The notes under the pieces: model-generated
The model's database searches: none
Told to the model about the DNA's origin: nothing
What the model saw: only the letters and a program-made list of their open reading frames with translations
Made by a program: the position numbers and the translations under genes
Shown here: positions 1 to 6,085 of the stretch, piece after piece
Position numbering within the stretch: position 1 is the first letter of the stretch
How the letters are laid out: each line of letters opens with the position of its first letter
Assembly (NCBI GenBank): GCA_934597165.1
Contig: CAKTQP010000034.1
Coordinates: 1-20,841, forward strand
From: an uncultured Oscillospiraceae bacterium
GTDB lineage: Bacteria > Bacillota > Clostridia > Oscillospirales > Oscillospiraceae
Direction: 5' to 3'
Length of the DNA stretch: 20,841 bases

Positions 1-90
1 TATTGGGAGTCCGGCATCGTGGATTGCAACTTCAACGGCATCCCCGGCGTGGCGCTGGTGTGCTTGGAGAAAAAACTCAATCTATTATAA
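1..90 (+). CDS. C-terminal end of an unidentified protein (partial)
   Basis: Frame 1 is open from the left edge to a TAA at 88-90 and gives 29 residues, beginning YWESGIVDCNFNGIPGVALV and ending in a Leu-rich, Lys-containing tail. The GC-rich third positions (GGC, ATC, GTG, CTG) match neighbouring real genes, so I take it as the end of a gene running in from the left. No family can be named from so short a tail. The stop is followed by hairpins at 102-120 and 134-166, the second with T-rich 3' sequence, which fits the end of a transcription unit. Confidence 0.55.
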   Translation, partial: YWESGIVDCNFNGIPGVALVCLEKKLNLL

Positions 91-133
91 GTCTCACAGA
101 GTTCCGCCCTCTGGGCGGAAGAAAGTTCAATCT

Positions 134-166
134 GAAAAAACTGGCGGCGTGTACGTCAGTTTTTTC
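134..166 (+). terminator. Probable intrinsic terminator of the upstream + strand gene
   Basis: The stem GAAAAAACTG (134-143) pairs with CAGTTTTTTC (157-166) around a 13-nt loop. The 3' arm ends in six T residues followed by a T/C-rich run. A separate 8-bp hairpin (102-109 with 113-120, loop TCT) lies just upstream. The position shortly after the stop at 90 suits a terminator. Confidence 0.45.
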
Positions 167-222
167 TCTTCTCAGGCTGGTAAGTGTGCGAACGTAGTGA
201 GTGCATGCACCAGACTGCAATC

Positions 223-250
223 GTCGGAAAAATGCTTGCATTTTTCCGAC
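223..250. repeat. Perfect 13-bp inverted repeat
   Basis: GTCGGAAAAATGC (223-235) is exactly complementary to GCATTTTTCCGAC (238-250), with a TT spacer. It sits next to the terminator at 252-291 and may be part of a dispersed intergenic repeat or a backup terminator. Only one copy is visible in this window. Confidence 0.5.
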
Positions 251-251
251 A

Positions 252-291
252 GCAAAAGGCACGGAAGAATTCATTCTTCCGTGCCTTTTGC
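252..291 (-). terminator. Strong, symmetric terminator after thioredoxin
   Basis: An 18-bp perfect stem (252-269 with 274-291) with the 4-nt loop TTCA directly abuts the trxA stop codon at 292-294. The arms carry AAAA and TTTT, so the hairpin could work in both directions and separate the + strand gene on the left from the minus-strand redox unit. Confidence 0.75.
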
Positions 292-615
292 TTATTCCGG
301 GTCTTCCAGCTTCAGCAAATCCAAAATGGTCTCCTTCGTCTGAACGCCCACCAGCTTCTTCAGCAGCTTGCCGTTCCGGAAGAACAGCAGGGTGGGGATG
401 CTGAACACCTCATAGTCGCCCACCAGCTGGAATTCCTCGTCGATGTTGACCTTGCAGATCTTCATCTGGTTGGGACGTTCCATGATGATCTCGTTGAGAA
501 TGGGGGTCTGGGCCATGCAGGGGCCGCACCAGTACGCCCAGAAATCCACCAGCACCGGCAGATCGGAGTGCAGCACTTCCTGTTCAAAATTGGCTTTCGT
601 TACGGCAATGGACAT
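292..615 (-). CDS. trxA: Thioredoxin
   Basis: This 107-residue protein is the usual length for a single-domain cytoplasmic thioredoxin. The active site WCGPC is at residues 29-33, preceded by the LVDFWA strand, and the cis-proline loop SIPTLLFF is around residue 74. The family reduces protein disulfides through the two active-site cysteines. The start is supported by AAAGGAG about 7 nt before the ATG. The gene begins 18 nt after a small FTR-catalytic-like gene, so the two are almost certainly co-transcribed and the neighbour may be this thioredoxin's reductant. No NADPH-thioredoxin reductase gene is next to it. The WAYWC context (Tyr between Ala and Trp) is a minor variant of the common WAxWC. 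Confidence 0.93.
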   Translation of the reverse strand: MSIAVTKANFEQEVLHSDLPVLVDFWAYWCGPCMAQTPILNEIIMERPNQMKICKVNIDEEFQLVGDYEVFSIPTLLFFRNGKLLKKLVGVQTKETILDLLKLEDPE

Positions 616-633
616 ATCAAAGACTCCTTTCCG

Positions 634-834
634 TCATTCCAGGGACTTGTAGTAGAGCAGACAGTGGCAGTACCCCTCAAAGTTGGGGTCGGCCATCTGC
701 GCCCGAAATTCCTGGCAAATACATTTGTTCTCCTCTGTCCGGGCGATCCGGCAGGGACAGTACCCGCCCGTGCGCCGCAGCCCTTCCTGGACGCGGGCGA
801 CCACTTCGGGGTCAGGGTTGAGGGTGACCTTCAT
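634..834 (-). CDS. Ferredoxin-thioredoxin reductase catalytic subunit-like protein
   Basis: A 66-residue protein with three Cys-x-Cys pairs: CPC at 26-28, CIC at 38-40 and CHC at 56-58. In the FTR catalytic family these supply four ligands to a 4Fe-4S cluster and a redox-active disulfide that passes ferredoxin electrons to thioredoxin. The CHC motif followed by LLYY near the C-terminus is typical. The spacing CPC-x9-CIC-x15-CHC differs from the plant/cyanobacterial CPC-x16-CPC-x8-CHC, so this belongs to a divergent branch. I chose the ATG at 834, which has GGGAGGTG about 8 nt upstream. An in-frame ATG at 864 lies within a few nt of the promoter -10 and would be nearly leaderless. The trxA gene follows directly. 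The variable (alpha) FTR subunit is not seen here. Confidence 0.82.
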   Translation of the reverse strand: MKVTLNPDPEVVARVQEGLRRTGGYCPCRIARTEENKCICQEFRAQMADPNFEGYCHCLLYYKSLE

Positions 835-864
835 CGGCAAACACCTCCCAGTATTCTTACCCAT

Positions 865-893
865 ATCATACCCGATTTTCCACCGGAAAGCAA
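865..893 (-). promoter_or_regulatory. Sigma-A-type promoter for the FTR-like/trxA unit
   Basis: On the minus strand, a -35 TTGCTT (888-893) is followed by a 17-bp spacer and a -10 TATGAT (865-870). The predicted transcription start, just downstream, falls between the two possible ATGs of the FTR-like gene and favours the start at 834. Confidence 0.65.
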
Positions 894-897
894 TGGT

Positions 898-926
898 TTG
901 CGGCGGAGGGAAAAGTGTGGTATCAT
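898..926 (+). promoter_or_regulatory. Sigma-A-type promoter for the P1 peptidase gene
   Basis: TTGCGG (898-903), a 17-bp spacer and TATCAT (921-926) lie about 34 bp before the start codon at 960. The -35 box is only 4 bp from the -35 of the divergent FTR-like promoter. Confidence 0.5.
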
Positions 927-959
927 CAAAAAAACATCGTAACCAAAGGAGTCATCCCT

Positions 960-1919
960 ATGAACCATATCCCCATCACCAACATCCAGGGCATCCGCTT
1001 CGGCAACGCCCAGAACGAACAGGCCATGACCGGCGTCACCGTCGTCCTCTTCGACCGCCCCAACACCGGCGGCATCGACATCAGCGGCGGCGGCCCCGCC
1101 TCCCGGGAGACCGGTCTGCTCTCGCCCCTGTCCAACACCAATTCCCTCAACGCCCTCGTCCTCTCCGGCGGCTCCGCCTTCGGCTTGGACGCCTCCACCG
1201 GCGTCATGCGTTACCTGGAGGAGCACGACATGGGCTATCATGTCCTCAACACCACCATCCCCCTGGTCTGCCAGTCCTGTATCTTCGACCTGGGGCTAGG
1301 CGACGGCACCACCCGCCCCGACGCCGCCATGGGCTATGCCGCCTGCGTGGACGCCGAGGGGAACCACCCTCGCTCCGGCATCGTAGGCGCCGGCACCGGC
1401 GCCGCTGTGGGCAAGGTCTGCGGCATCGGACAGGGAGAGAAATCCGGCATCGGCTACGCCGCTTTGGAGGTCAACGGCCTCCAGGTGGGTGCCGTGGCCG
1501 TGGTCAACGCCTTCGGCGACATCTTCGACCACCAGACCGGCCAAAAGCTCGCCGGTATGCGCACCCCCGACCGCACCGCCCATACCAGCGCCGCCCAGGC
1601 GCTCTATGAACAGCACGAACCCCAGCCCACCGGTGCCAACACCACCCTGGGCGCCGTCTTCACCAACGCCGCCTTCAGCCAGGCGGAGATGAACAAGATC
1701 GCTTCCATGGCTCGCGCCGCCTTCGGCCGTTGCATCGACCCCGTGGGCACCATGATCGACGGGGATACCATCTACGCCTTCTCCCTGGGCGACGTCCCGG
1801 CGGACATCAGCGCCGTGGGCGCGCTGGCAGCGGAGGCGCTGGCGTTCGCTATCGAGGACGCGGTGAAAAGTTCGCAGATGGAGGATGACAAGTTCCTGCG
1901 TCTCATCTGCGGGGAGTGA
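960..1919 (+). CDS. P1 family peptidase (DmpA-like aminopeptidase, MEROPS S58)
   Basis: 319 residues, about the usual length. Family hallmarks are GGGPASRETGLL (residues 43-54), SGGSAFGLDA (69-78), and GANTTLGAVFTNA starting at residue 225. In this N-terminal-nucleophile family the precursor cleaves itself just before a Ser/Thr, which becomes the catalytic residue; here Thr228 after Asn227 is the likely site. Members cleave N-terminal residues from small peptides, amides or beta-peptides, but the substrate here cannot be told. There is no signal peptide, so it is probably cytoplasmic. The start at 960 has AAAGGAG at 945-951. A longer in-frame start at 915 would lie upstream of the -10 box and is rejected. 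The gene is monocistronic, with repeat copy 1 beginning 7 bp after the stop. Confidence 0.9.
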   Translation: MNHIPITNIQGIRFGNAQNEQAMTGVTVVLFDRPNTGGIDISGGGPASRETGLLSPLSNTNSLNALVLSGGSAFGLDASTGVMRYLEEHDMGYHVLNTTIPLVCQSCIFDLGLGDGTTRPDAAMGYAACVDAEGNHPRSGIVGAGTGAAVGKVCGIGQGEKSGIGYAALEVNGLQVGAVAVVNAFGDIFDHQTGQKLAGMRTPDRTAHTSAAQALYEQHEPQPTGANTTLGAVFTNAAFSQAEMNKIASMARAAFGRCIDPVGTMIDGDTIYAFSLGDVPADISAVGALAAEALAFAIEDAVKSSQMEDDKFLRLICGE

Positions 1920-1926
1920 CCAGAAT

Positions 1927-2132
1927 TCAAGCCCCGCAGGGCGCTTTAGCTTCTTTTCGCTTCCTTTTGCTTCTCTGAAGAAAAGGAAGTGGGGTCCAGG
2001 GGCAAGGCCCCTGGTCGGCATCCGCAGATGCCGAAACTCTCTTAGCGTTCTAAAGCGCAGGAAAGGGTGAATTTTCGGCTCTGCCGAAAAGAGGGAGAAC
2101 CCTCGCCGGGGGTTCTCCCTCCGTTATGCTGT
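1927..2132 (+). repeat. Multi-hairpin dispersed repeat, copy 1
   Basis: A 206-bp element with six consecutive hairpins: GCCC/GGGC with loop CGCA (1931-1942), CTTCCTTTT/AAAAGGAAG (1960-1989), CCAGGGGC/GCCCCTGG (1996-2014), CGGCATC/GATGCCG with loop CGCA (2016-2033), TTTTCGGC/GCCGAAAA (2072-2090), and a 12-bp stem around TCGCCGG (2091-2121). It ends in CCGTTATGCTGT. The same architecture recurs at 20339-20546 and, inverted, at 20617-20841, with stem sequences that differ but stay complementary. It is non-coding; open frames across it are artefacts. It separates the peptidase from the ftsE promoter and may double as a terminator. Confidence 0.9.
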
Positions 2133-2186
2133 ACGAATGGAGCCGATCAAATACAACCGAATCACAAATAGTTACGCCCCTGCAAA

Positions 2187-2215
2187 TTGACACACAGTCG
2201 AAATCAAGGTATACT
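2187..2215 (+). promoter_or_regulatory. Strong sigma-A-type promoter for ftsEX and the PcsB-like gene
   Basis: TTGACA (2187-2192), a 17-bp spacer and TATACT (2210-2215) match consensus closely. The leader to the ftsE start at 2258 would be about 36 nt. The promoter lies inside the longer open frame that begins at 2126, which rules out that earlier start. Confidence 0.8.
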
Positions 2216-2257
2216 TATAAAGTATGTAAATTTACCATTGGAATCGCAGGAAAGACT

Positions 2258-2938
2258 ATGATACGCTTTACCAACGTCAATAAAATATACGACAACGGCA
2301 CCCACGCCATCAAAGGCGTCTCCTTCCTGGTGGACAACGGGGAGTTCGTCTTCCTGGTCGGCCCCTCCGGCTCCGGCAAGTCCACCATCCTGAAATTGCT
2401 CACCGCCGAGGAGCCCATCACCCGGGGCAGCGCCGTCATCGACGGCTTCGACCTGCGCCACCTCCAGCCCAGCCGCATCCCTCTGCTCCGTCGCCGGGTA
2501 GGGGTGGTGTACCAGGACTTCCGGCTCATCAAGAACAAGACCGTGGAGGAGAACCTGGAATTCGCCATGCGGGTCATCAACGCCCCCCGGAAGACCATCC
2601 CCGAGCGGGTCCACTACGTCCTGGACTTGGTGGGGCTGGTGGAGAAAAAGGGGTGCTTCCCCACGGAGCTCTCCGGCGGGGAACAGCAGCGGGTGGCCAT
2701 CGCCCGGGCGCTCATCAACAACCCCAGCACCATCGTGGCCGACGAGCCCACCGGCAACCTGGACCCGGAGCGGAGCCTGGAGATCATGATGCTCTTAGAG
2801 CGCATCAACCAGCTGGGCACCACCATCCTGGTGGTCACCCACGAGCGGCAGCTGGTCAATCAGTTCAATAAGCGGGTGATCTACCTGGAAGAGGGGAAGA
2901 TCGTCAGCGATCAAGAAAACGGGTGTTACGACATATGA
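2258..2938 (+). CDS. ftsE: Cell division ATP-binding protein FtsE
   Basis: 226 residues, the normal FtsE size. All ABC ATPase motifs are present: Walker A GPSGSGKST (35-43), Q-loop VVYQDFRL (83-90), signature LSGGEQQRVAIARA (138-151), Walker B IVADEPTGNLD (159-169) and the H-loop VVTHE (192-196). FtsE dimerises on the cytoplasmic side of FtsX and uses ATP to switch on extracellular peptidoglycan hydrolases at the division site or side wall. The start at 2258 follows AGGAAAG and a consensus promoter, and gives the typical MIRFTNVNKIY beginning. The 3' end overlaps the ftsX start as ATGA. FtsX and a PcsB-like hydrolase follow, so the whole signalling chain is in one operon. Confidence 0.96.
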   Translation: MIRFTNVNKIYDNGTHAIKGVSFLVDNGEFVFLVGPSGSGKSTILKLLTAEEPITRGSAVIDGFDLRHLQPSRIPLLRRRVGVVYQDFRLIKNKTVEENLEFAMRVINAPRKTIPERVHYVLDLVGLVEKKGCFPTELSGGEQQRVAIARALINNPSTIVADEPTGNLDPERSLEIMMLLERINQLGTTILVVTHERQLVNQFNKRVIYLEEGKIVSDQENGCYDI

Positions 2939-3822
2939 CGAGAACCAACGCCGGATATTACATCAAAGAGGGCTTCCGCGGCCTGCGCAGCCACGGTTTC
3001 TTCACCTTCGCTGCCATCGGCATCATCGCCGCCTGCCTCATCATCACCGGCAGCATCGCCCTGGTGGCAGTCAACTTGAACCACAACCTGAACCAGCTCA
3101 TGGAGGAGAACGAGATCTTGGCCTACGTGGACGAGAGCTATTCCGCCAAAAAGGCCAAAGCCCTCCAAAGCGAGCTGTCCCACCTGGATAACATCGCCTC
3201 CTGCCAGTTCATCAGCAAGGAGGAGGCCATGAACACCTACCTAGACGGCCTGGAGGACGACGCCCTCTACGCCGACCTGCCCGCCTCCGTCCTGCGAGAC
3301 CGCTACGCCTTGCAGGTCACCGACATCACCCAACTCACCACCACCATCGCGGAGGTGGAGCAGGTGAAGGGGGTGGTCAAGGTCTCCGCGGCCTTGGACG
3401 TGGCCAATGGGTTCGTCACCGTCCGCAACGTGGCCGTGGGCGTCACCGTCATCCTGCTCAGCGTCCTCCTGGTGGTCTCCTTCTTCATCATCTCCAACGC
3501 CATCAAAATGGCCATGGCGCGGCGAGAGGAAGAGATCGCCATCATGAAGATGGTGGGCGCCACCAACGCCTTCGTCCGCTGGCCCTTCGTGGTGGAGGGT
3601 CTCGTGCTGGGCATCGCCAGCGCCCTCGTGGCCAGCGCCCTCCAGTGGGGCATCTACTCCCTCATGACCCAGGCTGTCAACCACTACAGTCACATCCGCC
3701 TGGTGAGCATCCTGCCCTACCAGACCCTGGCACTGCCCGTGTCCCTGGTCTACCTGGGCATCGGCCTGTTGGTGGGCGTGTGCGGCAGTCTCATCACCAT
3801 CCGAAAATTCCTACGAGTTTGA
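2935..3822 (+). CDS. ftsX: Cell division permease-like protein FtsX
   Basis: 295 residues, with one membrane segment at about 21-46, an extracellular domain at about 47-164, and three more segments at about 165-190, 218-245 and 267-290. This is the FtsX topology. The motif EEEIAIMKMVGAT followed by NAFVRWPF (198-218) is the conserved cytoplasmic coupling region. FtsX does not transport; its extracellular loop contacts the coiled coil of a hydrolase and passes on the FtsE ATPase cycle. I prefer the ATG at 2935, which overlaps the ftsE stop as ATGA. A GTG at 2923 is also in frame and would add four residues; neither has a strong ribosome binding site, as is common for coupled genes. Confidence 0.94.
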   Translation: MTRTNAGYYIKEGFRGLRSHGFFTFAAIGIIAACLIITGSIALVAVNLNHNLNQLMEENEILAYVDESYSAKKAKALQSELSHLDNIASCQFISKEEAMNTYLDGLEDDALYADLPASVLRDRYALQVTDITQLTTTIAEVEQVKGVVKVSAALDVANGFVTVRNVAVGVTVILLSVLLVVSFFIISNAIKMAMARREEEIAIMKMVGATNAFVRWPFVVEGLVLGIASALVASALQWGIYSLMTQAVNHYSHIRLVSILPYQTLALPVSLVYLGIGLLVGVCGSLITIRKFLRV

Positions 3823-3844
3823 CATAGCAAGGAGAAATCGACCT

Positions 3845-5278
3845 ATGGGTAGCATCACACATGGTACCAAACCGAAAAAACAACCCCACCAGGGACGGAG
3901 CAAAGCCGTCCGTGTCCTAGCCATCCTGTTGGCGCTGCTGTTGCTGGTGCCGCTGGTCATGCAGATCGTCCAGGTGTCCTCCTACGCGGTCACCCAGCAG
4001 GACATCGACAGCCTCTCCAGCCAGCAGGCGCAGTTGGAGGAGCAGAAAGGCAAGCTCCAGACCCAGCTGGACAAGCTGAGCAAGCAGGAGAACAGCGCCG
4101 CCGACCGGTGCAGCGTCCTCAACGACCAGATCGACCTGCTCAACCAACAGGTGGACAACACCCGCGCCATGGTGGACGACTACACCAAGCAGATCAAGGC
4201 CAGCCAGAAGGAACTGAAGGCGGCCAAGGCGGAGGAGGAGAAGTACTACGACCTGTTCTGCCAGCGGGTGCGGAACATGGAGGAGAATGGCTCCACCTCC
4301 TATTGGCAGATCCTGTTCGGCGCCTCCGACTTCTCCGACCTGCTCGATCGCGCGTCTTTCGTCAGCAGCGTCATGGAGTACGACAACGGCGTCCTGGACG
4401 GCCTGGAGCAGGCGCGGAAAAAGGTGGACGCCACCACCCAGGCGCTGCAGGAGAAAAAGGCCAGCAAGGAGAAGGCCCTGAGCAAGCTGGAAGCCCAGCA
4501 GCAGGAGATCAACACCACCGCCAAAGAGGCGGAGGCAGCTCTGAAAGAGGTGCGGGACAACCGGAAGACCTACAGCGCCCAGCTCAGCCAGATGAACGCC
4601 CAGACCGAGGACTTGGCCCAGGAGATCGTCACCGCCAAATCCGCCTACGCCGCGGAGCAGAAGGCAGCTGCCGAGGAAGCCAAACGCCAGCAGAAAGCGG
4701 CGGAGAAAGCGCAGAAACAGCAGGAAGAGGCGGCCAGAAGGGAACAGGAAGCCCAGCAGAAGCCCTCCAAAACGGATCAGAACGAGAACAAGAACAACAA
4801 TAAGAATAACAACAAAAACAATAACAAGAACGACCAGCAGAAACCCTCCAAGGAGGAGCCTGCAAAGGAACCCACCAAGGAGCCGGAACAGCAGCCCGAA
4901 CAGAAACCGGAGGAGACCAAACCCTCCAAACCCAGCGTCAGCGGTGCCGCCGTGGCCAATTACGCCATGAAATTCATCGGCGGCAAATACGTCTGGGGCG
5001 GCGCCAACCTGGCCACCGGCGTGGATTGCTCCGGCTTCGTCATGTGCGTCTACCAGCACTTCGGCTACTCCTTGCCCCACTACTCCGAGTCCCTAGCCGG
5101 CTGCGGACGGGGGGTCAGCTACGCCAACGCCCAGCCCGGTGACATCATCTGCTACCGCGGCCACTGCGGCATCTACATCGGCGGCGGCATGATGGTCAAC
5201 GCCCTGGGTGCCAAGTACGGCATCGTGGTCAACCAGGTCAATACCAGCCGACTGACCGCCGTGCGGCGCATCGTGTGA
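3845..5278 (+). CDS. PcsB/CwlO-like peptidoglycan hydrolase with NlpC/P60 domain
   Basis: 477 residues. A basic N-terminus and hydrophobic segment (about 22-44) form a signal peptide or anchor. A long coiled coil (about 51-300) contains FGASDFSDLLDR (158-169), a typical hinge motif of PcsB/CwlO proteins. A low-complexity Asn/Lys/Pro/Glu linker (about 307-365) leads to an NlpC/P60 domain (about 368-477) with nucleophile Cys395 in DCSGF, His440 in RGHCGIYIG, and Asn452 as the likely third polar residue. Such enzymes cut the peptide stems of peptidoglycan and are held inactive by the coiled coil until FtsEX releases them. Its place directly after ftsEX (22-bp gap, AAGGAG before the ATG) strongly suggests it is their cognate hydrolase. 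The exact bond cut is not known. Confidence 0.92.
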   Translation: MGSITHGTKPKKQPHQGRSKAVRVLAILLALLLLVPLVMQIVQVSSYAVTQQDIDSLSSQQAQLEEQKGKLQTQLDKLSKQENSAADRCSVLNDQIDLLNQQVDNTRAMVDDYTKQIKASQKELKAAKAEEEKYYDLFCQRVRNMEENGSTSYWQILFGASDFSDLLDRASFVSSVMEYDNGVLDGLEQARKKVDATTQALQEKKASKEKALSKLEAQQQEINTTAKEAEAALKEVRDNRKTYSAQLSQMNAQTEDLAQEIVTAKSAYAAEQKAAAEEAKRQQKAAEKAQKQQEEAARREQEAQQKPSKTDQNENKNNNKNNNKNNNKNDQQKPSKEEPAKEPTKEPEQQPEQKPEETKPSKPSVSGAAVANYAMKFIGGKYVWGGANLATGVDCSGFVMCVYQHFGYSLPHYSESLAGCGRGVSYANAQPGDIICYRGHCGIYIGGGMMVNALGAKYGIVVNQVNTSRLTAVRRIV

Positions 5279-5282
5279 GAAA

Positions 5283-5314
5283 AAAAGAGAGCTTCCACTC
5301 GGAAGCTCTCTTTT
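5283..5314 (+). terminator. Intrinsic terminator of the ftsEX operon
   Basis: A perfect 14-bp stem (5283-5296 with 5301-5314) with loop ACTC and terminal TTTT begins 4 bp after the stop codon. A-rich and T-rich arms make it potentially bidirectional, so it may also serve the convergent thioesterase gene. Confidence 0.85.
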
Positions 5315-5337
5315 CTGTTCTGTGCAGCCCACGGAAG

Positions 5338-5419
5338 GGGGACAAACACGCGAAAATCTGCACTTGTCCCAGGCTCCCTTGAGTAAAGGGAGCTGTCAGC
5401 GCAGCTGACTGAGGGATTG
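5338..5419. repeat. Second structured intergenic repeat (three hairpins)
   Basis: Three hairpins in a row: GGGACAA/TTGTCCC (5338-5344 with 5364-5370), GCTCCCTT/AAGGGAGC (5373-5380 with 5386-5393), and GTCAGC/GCTGAC with loop GCA (5395-5409), then TGAGGGATTG. From memory, similar GGCTCCC...GGGAGCTGTC...TGAGGG elements are frequent between genes of gut Clostridia. Only one copy is in this window, so membership in a repeat family rests on recall. Confidence 0.5.
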
Positions 5420-5449
5420 CCGGCCCCGTACCACAAAAGGGAAGTGGCA

Positions 5450-5920
5450 TCAGGCTTCCGGCATAGGAGGTCTCGGCGACAGATGATACACCCCCGCCGT
5501 GGTCACGCACAGCGCACCCGGCTGCTGCCACGCCTCCGCCACGCAGTAGGCGATGCTCCTGCCCAGCTTTTGCAGCGTCACCTTTACGTACAGCGTCTCG
5601 CCCAGCTCCACCGGACGGAGATAGGACGTCTGCAAGGACACCGTGACGATGATGGGGTGGTCGGTGCTGTAGCAGTCGATGGCGCTGCCCTGGGCGCAGT
5701 CCAGCATGGCCGCCACAATGCCGCCGTGCCCCATCCCGTGGGGATTGCCAAAGCGGGGCTCCATATCAAAGGCGTAGGTGATGGTCTGATGTTCCCAATC
5801 GCAGGAGACGAAAGTGGGGGGGATTTGCCGGTCAAAATCGTTGGGGTCGGCATGGGTCAGATGCTCCCGTACCGTTCGGAAGCGTGTTTCGATCTGCTGA
5901 TTTCTCTCTTGTACCGTCAT
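5450..5920 (-). CDS. PaaI-type hotdog-fold thioesterase
   Basis: 156 residues with the hotdog thioesterase core: RFGNPHGMGHGGIVAAMLDCAQGSA (about residues 56-80) supplies the HGG turn and helix with the acidic residue of the PaaI/4HBT family, and VTVSLQTSYLRPVELGETLYV is the central strand pair. These enzymes hydrolyse acyl-CoA thioesters, often aromatic or medium chain. The substrate is not predictable here, and nothing in the neighbourhood links it to the butyrate operon 6 kb away. The start has GCGAGG about 8 nt upstream. The gene stands alone on the minus strand between two + strand operons. Its upstream region holds a TATAAT box and a terminator-like hairpin. Confidence 0.85.
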   Translation of the reverse strand: MTVQERNQQIETRFRTVREHLTHADPNDFDRQIPPTFVSCDWEHQTITYAFDMEPRFGNPHGMGHGGIVAAMLDCAQGSAIDCYSTDHPIIVTVSLQTSYLRPVELGETLYVKVTLQKLGRSIAYCVAEAWQQPGALCVTTAGVYHLSPRPPMPEA

Positions 5921-5955
5921 GAAGTTTGCCTCGCTTTATCTAGTCTGTTCCATAA

Positions 5956-5995
5956 AAAACAGGCGTCCGAGACGCCATTATTTGAATTTATTATA
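5956..5995 (-). promoter_or_regulatory. TATAAT box followed by a terminator-like hairpin upstream of the thioesterase gene
   Basis: On the minus strand TATAAT (5990-5995) is followed, within the predicted leader, by the hairpin GGCGTC-TCG-GACGCC (5962-5976) and then TGTTTTTT. The order box, hairpin, T-run, gene resembles a minimal attenuator. The -35 region (TTTTCT at 6013-6018) is poor, so promoter strength is uncertain. The hairpin could instead be a stand-alone terminator. Confidence 0.4.
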
Positions 5996-6050
5996 ACACG
6001 GCGCTGCACAAAAGAAAAGGAAAGAAACTGCCCCTTTTCCGGGCGGACTA

Positions 6051-6079
6051 TTGTATTTATCTACAAAAGACGATATAAT
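6051..6079 (+). promoter_or_regulatory. Sigma-A-type promoter for the apgM-DUF1015-ispE operon
   Basis: TTGTAT (6051-6056), a 17-bp spacer and a perfect TATAAT (6074-6079). The predicted start near 6086 gives an unusually long leader of about 140 nt. Confidence 0.7.
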
Positions 6080-6085
6080 GAAACA

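Noticed and set aside
1885..2070. 61-residue open frame across repeat copy 1
   Set aside because: It overlaps the end of the peptidase gene and runs through the hairpin repeat. Its Lys/Arg/Phe content comes from the repeat sequence, and copy 2 gives a different frame.
2126..2257. N-terminal extension of FtsE
   Set aside because: It spans the TTGACA/TATACT promoter and adds 44 residues that no FtsE has.
3917..5080. 387-residue minus-strand frame opposite the PcsB-like gene
   Set aside because: It is a Leu/Val/Gly-rich shadow of the GC-biased coiled-coil gene, and the + strand frame has clear domains.
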